From Humisphaera borealis (GTDB lineage Bacteria > Planctomycetota > Phycisphaerae > Tepidisphaerales > Tepidisphaeraceae): a DNA stretch of 64,000 nt. Of the stretch, positions 29,401 through 36,434 are shown in pieces. Every line of letters begins with the position of its first letter. Position 1 is the first letter of the stretch. The translations under genes and the position numbers were made by a program. The notes beneath the pieces were generated by a model. The model did no database searches and was not told the DNA's origin. It worked only from the letters and a program-made list of their open reading frames with translations. Location: NCBI RefSeq assembly GCF_015169395.1, contig NZ_CP063458.1, forward strand, positions 930,001 to 994,000, written 5' to 3'.

Positions 29401-29768
29401 CAATGATGCTGGCGTTCGACATGCCCATCCCGTTTAACGCGATGGGCAAGCGCAGCGCGTCGAACGTGCCGGCTCAGGCACTGATCCTGATGAATGATCC
29501 GTTCGTCGTCGAACAGGCCACGCTCTGGGCCAAGGCCGTACTTGCCGACGAGAAGCTTGCCACCGCCGACCAGCGAATTGACCGGATGTACCGAATGGCG
29601 TTCGCGCGCCCGCCGTCTCCGACGGAAGTCGCCGATGCCAATGCGTTCCTTCAGCAGCAGGCGGCAGAACTGGGAATCGATCAGGAGAAGCGCGCGAACG
29701 ACATTCGTACCTGGGCCGATCTGGCGCATGTACTGATGAACGTGAAGGAGTTCATTTACGTACCGTGA
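26460..29768 (+). CDS. DUF1549/DUF1553 protein with planctomycete cytochrome c domain
   Basis: 1102 residues with signal peptide ([19 protein letters not shown]). Domain order: Planctomycete cytochrome C (PSCyt1-type) with haem motif CYKCH at residues 48-52 and a downstream [11 protein letters not shown] Met ligand; DUF1549 (PSCyt2) at about 165-380 ([59 protein letters not shown] with a second CxxCH); a central beta-sandwich insert at about 520-660; and DUF1553 (PSD1) at about 820-1080 ([35 protein letters not shown]). The family is abundant in planctomycetes and is usually paired with DUF1501, as here. Function is unproven; association with polysaccharide degradation is proposed for relatives. 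Confidence 0.9.
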   Translation: [1102 protein letters not shown]

Positions 29769-29808
29769 CACCGGGTCCTTCGGAGTACCCCTGGAGACAG
29801 TCGGGTAT

Positions 29809-29888
29809 TCCTGGGACCGCCGAGCGCCTGCTCGGCTCTTTGAATCTGTTTGGTGTTCGTGCCGAGCAAGCGCTCGGCGGTCCCAGGA
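29809..29888. repeat. Inverted doublet between the DUF1549 and DUF1501 genes
   Basis: TCCTGGGACCGCCGAGCG at 29809 and its reverse complement CGCTCGGCGGTCCCAGGA ending at 29888 form outer arms. Each unit also contains an inner stem of the type GCCGAGC..GCTCGGC. The pair is 24 nt apart and sits between two genes that belong to one functional unit. Confidence 0.8.
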
Positions 29889-29960
29889 GTCGTTCGGAAC
29901 ATCGAAGACGTTTCCCGTGACGAGCCATAGGAACGTCAAAATTGCTCAAGGCACCGTCCA

Positions 29961-31403
29961 ATGACACACCACTGCCAACGCTTCGTCGCTCCCGCACTTT
30001 CCCGCCGTGACATGCTTCGCAACTGCGCCAGCGGGTTCGGCGCGGTGGCGCTGTCGGCGCTGCTGAACGACCGCGCCTTTGCCGCCGATACCGTGCCAAC
30101 GCCCGGCGGCAGCCCGATGGCGGCGCGGGCTTCGCACTTCCCGGCCAAATGCCGCAACGTCATCTTCCTTTACATGGACGGCGGTCCCTCGCAGGTCGAT
30201 ACCTTCGACCCCAAGCCCATGCTGACCCGCGACCACGGCCAGCCCTTCAAGATGAAGATGGAGCCGACGCAGTTCGCCAACAACGGCAACACGCTCGGCT
30301 CGCCCTGGGCGTTCAAACCCGGTGGAACGTGCGGCACGCCGGTGTCGGACCTCTTTCCGCATGTCCGCGAGTTGATGGACGATATCGCCGTCGTGCGGTC
30401 GATGACCTCGGCGTTCTCCGAGCACACCAACGCCAATTACTTTCTGCATACCGGCTCCGGCCTGCAGGGCCGGCCGAGCATGGGAGCCTGGTTCACCTAC
30501 GGTCTGGGCAGCGAGTGCCAGAACCTGCCGGGGTTCGTCGTCCTCAATGGCGGGCTGATTCCGCCGGGCGGGCTCGACAACTTCAACAGCGGCTTCCTGC
30601 CGGCATCGTACCAGGGATCGGTTTTCAAGCCGGCCAAACAGCCGGTGGCGAACGTCACGCCGCTGGAGGCCCGGCCCGAGCTTCAGCGCGGCAAGCTCGC
30701 GCTGATGAACAAACTTGACGCCGGCGCGGCACAACGCATGGGCAAGCAGGACGCACTGGAGTCGGCGATCGCCAACTACGAGCTGGCGTTCCGCATGCAG
30801 TCGGCGGTGCCTGAACTAATGGACCTGACGGGCGAGTCGGCGGCGACCAAGACGCTCTACGGTCTGGACGCGACCTACGACAAAACCCGGACGTTCGGCC
30901 TCGAATGCCTGATCGCCCGTCGGTTGATCGAGCGGGGCGTGAGGTTCATTGAGCTGACCGTCCCCAACACCGGCAATGACCGCTGGGACCAGCACAAGGA
31001 GCTCAAAAAGGGGCACGAGCAGAATTCGGCCGCGGTGGATCAACCGATCGCCGGCCTGCTGAAGGATCTCAAGAGCCGGGGTCTGCTCTCCAGCACGCTG
31101 GTGGTCTTCGCCGGCGAGTTCGGGCGCACGCCTTTCGCGCAGGGTGCCGACGGCCGCGACCACAACCCGTTCGGGTTCAGCGTCTGGATGGCCGGCGGCG
31201 GCGTCAAAGGCGGCACCGTCTACGGCGCGACCGACGACTACGGCTACAAAGCCGTCGACGGCAAGTGCCAGATCCACGACCTGCACGCGACCATGCTGCA
31301 CCTCCTGGGCCTCGACCACAAAAAGGTCACCTACCGCTGGGGCGGCCGCGACATGCGGCTGACGGACGTTCATGGCGAGCTGATCACGCCGATCCTGGCG
31401 TGA
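29961..31403 (+). CDS. DUF1501 protein (Tat-exported, sulfatase-like fold)
   Basis: 480 residues. A twin-arginine leader (SRRDMLRNCASGFGAVALSALL) is followed by the family body: FLYMDGGPSQVDTFDPKP, FPHVRELMDDIAVVRSM, HTNANYFLHTG, GARFIE-type RGVRFIELTVPNTGNDRWDQH, LVVFAGEFGRTPFAQGADGRDHN and DLHATMLHLLGLDHKKVTYRW. The metal-site layout (D in YMDGG, D/H in DGRDHN) is that of the alkaline phosphatase/sulfatase superfamily. It is the standard partner of DUF1549/DUF1553 proteins. The 192-bp gap between them holds an inverted repeat, so co-transcription is likely but not certain. Confidence 0.9.
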   Translation: MTHHCQRFVAPALSRRDMLRNCASGFGAVALSALLNDRAFAADTVPTPGGSPMAARASHFPAKCRNVIFLYMDGGPSQVDTFDPKPMLTRDHGQPFKMKMEPTQFANNGNTLGSPWAFKPGGTCGTPVSDLFPHVRELMDDIAVVRSMTSAFSEHTNANYFLHTGSGLQGRPSMGAWFTYGLGSECQNLPGFVVLNGGLIPPGGLDNFNSGFLPASYQGSVFKPAKQPVANVTPLEARPELQRGKLALMNKLDAGAAQRMGKQDALESAIANYELAFRMQSAVPELMDLTGESAATKTLYGLDATYDKTRTFGLECLIARRLIERGVRFIELTVPNTGNDRWDQHKELKKGHEQNSAAVDQPIAGLLKDLKSRGLLSSTLVVFAGEFGRTPFAQGADGRDHNPFGFSVWMAGGGVKGGTVYGATDDYGYKAVDGKCQIHDLHATMLHLLGLDHKKVTYRWGGRDMRLTDVHGELITPILA

Positions 31404-31455
31404 CGCCCTCTGCCCCGAGTACGGGGTAGAGGTGACAAGAGTCGGAGACGGACAC

Positions 31456-33012
31456 TCATCCGGCTTTCAGTTTCGCAATCTGCTCGGCCACCTTCGCCAG
31501 ATCCGCCTCAAACTCTCCGCGTGACTTGGCCCGAAGTGCCTCGTCGGGGATGCGAAGCAATGCCGAAGGATGGATGGTCGCCATCGTCCACGGCGACCAT
31601 TCGGTCTTCATTACGTCTCCGCGCCGCTGGGTGACACGGAAGTCGCGACCGAGCAATGTCTGCGCCGCCGTCGATCCGAGGCAAACGAGAATCTGCGGCC
31701 GCACCACCTCGATCTCACGTACCAGCCACGGCTGACATGCCGAAACTTCACGGCTGCTCGGCTTAGCGTGAATTCGCCGCGTGCCGCGTGGCTCGAACTT
31801 GAAGTGCTTGACCGAGTTGGTCACGTAGCACTCGTCGCGGATGATGCCGACCTGCTGAAGCACCTCGTCCAGCAATTGCCCGGCCGGCCCGACGAACGGC
31901 CGGCCCTGGCGGTCTTCCTGATCGCCGGGCTGTTCGCCGACGAACATGACCATCGCGTCGTGCGGTCCTTCGCCAAAGACGACTTGTGAGCCGATATCGC
32001 ACAGGTCGCAGCCGCGACAGTTCTTGGACGCTTCGGCGAGCACCTTCAGGCTGCGCGACTGGGGAATGAACGGCTCGGCCGTCCAGGGAAACGTGGCGGC
32101 CTTGCCAGCGGGGAGGCCACTCGCGTACGTCTCCGGCGACGTTGATGCACTGTACAGATCTCCGGCAGCAGCGTCTCCAGGCCTTGCCGATCCGCTGCTG
32201 CGGGGGCCGCTGCCCGGCCGGGCGTTTTCTCTCGATTTTCTGGTCATTTCCTCAACCCTTCTTGGTGCTTCGGCGAGCAGATCGGGAATGAGCTGCGTCT
32301 CCGGAAGCGTGGACCAATGCCGGACGGGCAGCTCTTTCTTCATCGCGGCGATCTTGATTCTGGCGGGGTTGAAAATGTTCGCGTAATAGGTCCGCCAGAG
32401 GGACTCTAGCTCGTCCGCTTGCGGTGCCTGCGACTGCGGCACGCCGGGACCGAAATGCAGCGTGTGCCCGTCCCACGCGACCGAATCATCTGGCGTCAGG
32501 ATCGTCCACCGCATCGCCGCGAACCGGCCGCGGAAGAACGGTGCCGTCAGGCGAACGATGTAGTGGTCCGGCCGGTGCCAGGCGACGAAATGTTCTTCGC
32601 CCGATTCGGCCGGCACCTGTCGGAAGCGCACGAAAGCGGTCATCTTATGGCGGTCGCGGCGGACGTCGCGCTCCATCGCGCCCAGTTGATAAACGTCGTC
32701 GTCGGTCACCCGCTCCAGCAGTTCCGGCTCGCCGTGCGTCAGACGCCAGAGTGTTCGATAGAGCAGGTTCCAGCGATCGGGGTCGCGATGACAGGCGACC
32801 TTGCTCGCCAGGTCGAGGTACTCGCGTGGCACCCGGGTCTGTGCAGCCGGCTGCGACGAAACCGGTGGGGTGAGCGCGGTGTTCGACAGCAGCGACGGCT
32901 CATCCTCACGATCGAGCCAGAGAATCTGGGGTGGCGAGATCTGACCAGCGAGCATCTGCCGGGCTAGGTCGCGCCAGCGGTCGAAGTCTCGGTCGGTCGT
33001 GAGCTGGTACAT
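31456..33012 (-). CDS. DUF4130-UdgX fusion: uracil-DNA-binding glycosylase-superfamily protein
   Basis: 518 residues. The ATG at 33012 is preceded by GGAGGGG nine bases upstream and is preferred to a GTG at 33042 that overlaps the upstream stop. The N-terminal ~240 residues (TDRDFDRWRDLARQMLAGQI, LWRLTHGEPELLERVTDDDV) form DUF4130. The C-terminal ~190 residues are family 4-like uracil-DNA glycosylase: four Cys for a 4Fe-4S cluster (CRGCDLC and later C), motif A FVGEQPGDQEDRQGRPFVGPAG, and the UdgX-specific R-loop GTRRIHAKP. UdgX from Mycobacterium uses the His of this RRIH loop to form a covalent bond with uracil in DNA. Motif B is HPSALLR. Paired with a radical SAM gene. Confidence 0.88.
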   Translation of the reverse strand: MYQLTTDRDFDRWRDLARQMLAGQISPPQILWLDREDEPSLLSNTALTPPVSSQPAAQTRVPREYLDLASKVACHRDPDRWNLLYRTLWRLTHGEPELLERVTDDDVYQLGAMERDVRRDRHKMTAFVRFRQVPAESGEEHFVAWHRPDHYIVRLTAPFFRGRFAAMRWTILTPDDSVAWDGHTLHFGPGVPQSQAPQADELESLWRTYYANIFNPARIKIAAMKKELPVRHWSTLPETQLIPDLLAEAPRRVEEMTRKSRENARPGSGPRSSGSARPGDAAAGDLYSASTSPETYASGLPAGKAATFPWTAEPFIPQSRSLKVLAEASKNCRGCDLCDIGSQVVFGEGPHDAMVMFVGEQPGDQEDRQGRPFVGPAGQLLDEVLQQVGIIRDECYVTNSVKHFKFEPRGTRRIHAKPSSREVSACQPWLVREIEVVRPQILVCLGSTAAQTLLGRDFRVTQRRGDVMKTEWSPWTMATIHPSALLRIPDEALRAKSRGEFEADLAKVAEQIAKLKAG

Positions 33013-33038
33013 CGAATCCCCTCCGAAACACTCGGTTG

Positions 33039-34292
33039 TCACACTTCTCCGGTCCGCGCCGACCCGGCCGCCGCGAACAACTCCAGCTGCACGTGCGGCG
33101 TTACCACGCGATGAGCCAGGTCGTCCCGATCGATTCGCAGCGCCTCGGGATTGTGGTCGGCGGTGATGACGAACGCCCGAATCCGCCGCATCGGCGCTCG
33201 CAGCTTCGCCAGGTCGTCCAGACGGATGCTCTGGTGCCGGCGAATCTGGATAATTCGATCGACATTCCGCACGCCGAGCCCCGGAATGCGAAGTAGCAAT
33301 TCGCGCGGCGCCTTGTTCAGGTCCACCGGAAATCGATCACGATTCCGCAGCGCCCACGACAGCTTGGGGTCCATCTCCAGCGACAGATTCGGTTCGGCGG
33401 CCGTCGTGAGTTCATTGACGCCGAACCCGTAAAACCGAATTAGCCAGTCGGACTGGTACAGCCGGTGTTCGCGGATGAGCGGCGGCGGTTCCGGGGGCAG
33501 GCGGTCGTCGCCGTGAGGGATCGGACTGTACGCCGAGTAATACACCCGCCGCAGGCGGTGCCGCCTGTAAAGGGCGTCGGCGGTCTGCAGGATCTGCCCG
33601 TCGGTGCTGGCCGTCGCGCCGACGATCATCTGCGTGCTCTGTCCGGCGGGGGCGAACTTCGGTGCGCTCTTGTGTTTTCGCACCTCTTCGCCGGACGCAA
33701 GAATCTGCCCGGCCATCTCCTGCATCGTCTTCTCGATCTGCTGTCGCGATTTTTCCGGCGCGAGTCGATCAAGATCTTCCTGCGTGGGCAGTTCCACATT
33801 AGCGCTCAGTCGATCGGCGACCAGGCCGGCCCGCTCAATCAACTCCGGCGAGGCCCCGGGAACGGTCTTGAGATGGATGTAGCCGTTGAAGTTCTCCTGG
33901 TATCGAAGCAACCGGGCGACCTCGATCAACTGCTCCATCGTGTAGTCGACCGACCGAATGATCCCGCTGCTGAGGAATAGCCCTTCGATGTAGTTGCGCT
34001 TGTAGAACTCGATTGTGAGGTGTGCGACCTCGGCCGGCGTAAACCGCGCCCGTGGCGTGTCGCTGGTTACGCGATTGACACAGAACTGGCAGTCGTAAAT
34101 GCAGTAGTTGGTCAGCAGGATCTTGAGCAGCGAAACACACCGGCCATCCGGCGTGTAGCTGTGGCAGATGCCGATTTTCGTCGTGTCGCCCAGTTGCGTG
34201 CCGTCGTTCCGCCGACGCGATCCGGAGCTGGCGCACGAGGCATCGTACTTGGCGGCATCGGCGAGAATGGCGAGCTTTTGACGCAGTTCCAT
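33039..34292 (-). CDS. Radical SAM/HhH putative DNA modification or repair protein
   Basis: 417 residues from the ATG at 34292 (MELRQKLAILADAAKYDASC). The radical SAM cluster motif CIYDCQFC (C-x3-C-x2-C; Cys64, 68, 71) is intact, and RVTSDTPRARFTPAEVAHL follows. The C-terminal third has a helix-hairpin-helix (LLRIPGLGVRNVDRIIQI) that suggests DNA binding. This is the conserved partner of DUF4130 proteins in many genomes, annotated as a putative DNA modification/repair radical SAM protein. Here it lies directly upstream of the DUF4130-UdgX gene, 26 bp from its ATG, so the two are almost certainly co-expressed. Confidence 0.88.
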   Translation of the reverse strand: MELRQKLAILADAAKYDASCASSGSRRRNDGTQLGDTTKIGICHSYTPDGRCVSLLKILLTNYCIYDCQFCVNRVTSDTPRARFTPAEVAHLTIEFYKRNYIEGLFLSSGIIRSVDYTMEQLIEVARLLRYQENFNGYIHLKTVPGASPELIERAGLVADRLSANVELPTQEDLDRLAPEKSRQQIEKTMQEMAGQILASGEEVRKHKSAPKFAPAGQSTQMIVGATASTDGQILQTADALYRRHRLRRVYYSAYSPIPHGDDRLPPEPPPLIREHRLYQSDWLIRFYGFGVNELTTAAEPNLSLEMDPKLSWALRNRDRFPVDLNKAPRELLLRIPGLGVRNVDRIIQIRRHQSIRLDDLAKLRAPMRRIRAFVITADHNPEALRIDRDDLAHRVVTPHVQLELFAAAGSARTGEV

Positions 34293-34445
34293 CCGTGGAA
34301 GCCTTTCTCGTTGCCCGCATGACCGGTCACAAAACGACAACTAAAGTATATCCAAACTTATCGCTAACGGCCGGATAAGAATCGGGTTTCAAGGGAAATG
34401 AAAGCGCCGTGCTGCGCCACTGGTCGCGACGTTACACTTGGCGTC

Positions 34446-35150
34446 ATGCAACCGCTCCTCCCTGATGAATGCCGTGTGCTCGGCGTGCTCATCGAAAAGC
34501 AGATGACCACGCCGGACCAGTACCCGCTCACGCTCAATGCGATCGTGAACGGATCGAACCAGAAGAACAACCGCTTTCCCGTGCTCGAGATGGACGACGA
34601 CCAAGCCTACGCCGCGACCGAAGGATTGCGACAGAAGGGACTGGTGGTGGTCGTGGAGCAATCCGGGGCGCGGGTGTCGAAGTACAAACACACCGCCGCC
34701 GAGAAGCTCGACTGCCGGCCGGCGGAGTTGGCGCTGCTCGCCGAGCTGCTGATGCGCGGTCCGCAGTCGGCGGGGGAACTGCGGAGCCGAGCGTCGCGAA
34801 TGCAGCCATTCGAATCGCTCCCTTCGACGGAGGGATTCCTGCGGTCGCTGATGGAGCGGGCCGAGCCGCTGGTGCGCCGGCTGCCGCCGGCACCGGGTAC
34901 GCGTGCAGAAAAGTACGCCCAACTGTTGTGCCCCGATGCCCACCCGATTGATGCAATGGCCGTCGCCGCGGGCGCGATCGTCGCCGCCGAAACGGCGCGA
35001 TCCTCCGCCGATATGCCCGCCAGCAGTTCGGCGGATGCCGAGCTGGTGAATCGCGTCGCCGCACTTGAAAGCGAGGTCGCAGCCCTGAAGGCCGCCCTGA
35101 GCCGACTGGCAGCGGAAATCGGAGCCGCAGACCCCATCGCGGGAGTCTGA
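34446..35150 (+). CDS. YceH family protein (DUF480)
   Basis: 234 residues from the ATG at 34446 (MQPLLPDECRVLGVLIEKQM). The family signature is well kept: TTPDQYPLTLNAIVNGSNQKNNR, PVLEMDDDQA, RVSKYKHT, LAELLMRGPQSAGELRSRASRM and LPPAPGTRAEKYAQLL. The fold is two winged-helix domains. Residues 175-234 form an extra tail with a short coiled coil (VNRVAALESEVAALKAALSR). The function of YceH is unknown; it is cytosolic and possibly DNA-binding. The gene is divergent from the radical SAM gene. Confidence 0.88.
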   Translation: MQPLLPDECRVLGVLIEKQMTTPDQYPLTLNAIVNGSNQKNNRFPVLEMDDDQAYAATEGLRQKGLVVVVEQSGARVSKYKHTAAEKLDCRPAELALLAELLMRGPQSAGELRSRASRMQPFESLPSTEGFLRSLMERAEPLVRRLPPAPGTRAEKYAQLLCPDAHPIDAMAVAAGAIVAAETARSSADMPASSSADAELVNRVAALESEVAALKAALSRLAAEIGAADPIAGV

Positions 35151-35215
35151 ACCTGCCTGACGCAGGACGAGGAAGCAGCCGAGGCCTGGTTGCGTTTACG
35201 GCGGCAGTTCCGCCA

Positions 35216-35686
35216 TCAAGCGTGACCGGCGTTGACACCAAGCGCTTGCAGTACCACCCACGCCATCAGTACGCCTCGGGCCGTCCACATCGCGGTTCGC
35301 AGCCAATTGGTCCGTACCAGTGTTTGGCAGGCGGATGCGTCAAAGCCGCGAGACAGGATGTCGTGCTTGGGCACCTGCAGGAACGCCGTCGAAAGCCAGA
35401 GCAGGGCGGCCAGGCCGACACCAGTCCACGCGGCCCACGTTGGTAGCGCCGCATGTGGCCGAACCAGCAGCAGGACGGCCGTCGACATCTCCACCAGCAT
35501 CGCCGGTCCGACGGCGAGCGTGGTGAAGCGAGTATGCCGGCGGTGGTAGTCGCAGAACCGATCGGCGCCCACCTGTGGAAACTGCGCGTAGTGAACAACC
35601 TGCACGAACCAGATCAGCCCGACCATGTACCAGGTGCTCGCAAGATTTAAGACCAGCAGCAGCGACGGGATTTCCATGGCCGGCAT
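35216..35686 (-). CDS. Four-helix integral membrane protein, unknown function
   Basis: 156 residues with four hydrophobic segments: LLVLNLASTWYMVGLIWFV, LAVGPAMLVEMSTAVLLLV, WTGVGLAALLWLSTAFLQV and a C-terminal MWTARGVLMAWVVLQAL. The conserved features WxVQ.VHYAQFPQVG and the Glu in PAMLVEM recall a small uncharacterised membrane family found in many bacteria. A second ATG at 35677 is an equally good start. It stands alone and converges on yceH. Confidence 0.65.
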   Translation of the reverse strand: MPAMEIPSLLLVLNLASTWYMVGLIWFVQVVHYAQFPQVGADRFCDYHRRHTRFTTLAVGPAMLVEMSTAVLLLVRPHAALPTWAAWTGVGLAALLWLSTAFLQVPKHDILSRGFDASACQTLVRTNWLRTAMWTARGVLMAWVVLQALGVNAGHA

Positions 35687-35754
35687 TGTAGGGCAGCTTT
35701 CAACGCATCACACCGGCCGCTAAACTCCCGACCCCTTACGAATTGGAGCGACAC

Positions 35755-36171
35755 ATGAGCAGCGATATCCGTATTTCCGTCACCGACCGTTTCGGCCGTC
35801 AGACCGCCAGCAGCGGCAGCAAGTGGGAGCCGATCATGGGCTATTCCCGCGCCGTCCGCAGCGGCAACTTCATCGCCGTCACCGGCACGGTCGGCGTCAG
35901 CGCCGATGGCTCCTATTCCAAGAGCCTCGGCGACCAGACCCGCCGCAGCCTGATGATCATCCGCGCCGCAATCGAAGCCCTCGGCGGCAAGATGGAACAG
36001 GTCATCCGCACGCGCATGTTCGTGACGGATGTCAGCAAGTGGGAGGAAGTCGCCCGCGTACACGGCGAAGTCTTCGGCGAAATCCGCCCGGCGACAAGCA
36101 TCCTGGAAGTGGCAAAGCTGATCGACGGCGACGCGCAGATTGAGATCGAGGCGGATGTGATTGTGGGCTGA
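35755..36171 (+). CDS. Rid (YjgF/YER057c/UK114) family protein without the RidA arginine
   Basis: 138 residues from the ATG at 35755, with GGAG seven bases upstream. The chorismate-mutase-like fold is recognisable: GYSRAVRSGNFIAVTGTVGV, IIRAAIEALGGKMEQVIRTR, FVTDVSKWEEVARVHGEVFG and IEIEADVIV. RidA enamine/imine deaminases have a catalytic Arg in the segment PARxxxEV. Here it reads PATSILEV, so the arginine is replaced by Thr. That points to one of the Rid subfamilies lacking deaminase activity. The partner or substrate is unknown. Confidence 0.85.
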   Translation: MSSDIRISVTDRFGRQTASSGSKWEPIMGYSRAVRSGNFIAVTGTVGVSADGSYSKSLGDQTRRSLMIIRAAIEALGGKMEQVIRTRMFVTDVSKWEEVARVHGEVFGEIRPATSILEVAKLIDGDAQIEIEADVIVG

Positions 36172-36182
36172 CAATAGTCGCG

Positions 36183-36330
36183 TGCCATGCCCACGCCGGG
36201 CCATGACACTTGAAGACTGATGGTCCTCCCGCGTGGGCGTGTGTAGGTTGATTTCGGCCGCAGAGCACATGCCCACGCGAGAGTGTCTCGCGGAACTTGA
36301 AGCCCATCTCTCGGAGTGGGCATGTCACAA
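36183..36330. repeat. Four-core palindromic element, copy 1
   Basis: Core octamers alternate in orientation: GCCCACGC (36189), GCGTGGGC (36231), GCCCACGC (36271) and a degenerate GAGTGGGC (near 36314). Start-to-start spacing is 42, 40 and 43 nt. The outer units read GTGCCATGCCCACG and GTGGGCATGTCAC. The same architecture occurs at 58657-58810. Confidence 0.85.
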
Positions 36331-36371
36331 AAGACGAAACCGTTGCCCGAGGGGAAGTCCGACAGCATCCG

Positions 36372-36405
36372 CCACGGGCAAGCGAGTACGCTTGCACATG
36401 CCACC
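36372..36405 (+). repeat. Single REP of the GGGCAAGCG family
   Basis: CCACGGGCAAGCGAGTACGC, then TTGCACATGCCACC: one mismatch to the right unit of the hyuA insertion at 5397-5430. It lies 30 bp from the purF stop and has no inverted partner nearby. Confidence 0.85.
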
Positions 36406-36434
36406 CAAACTGAGCCGCGGATCGGCACGATCCG

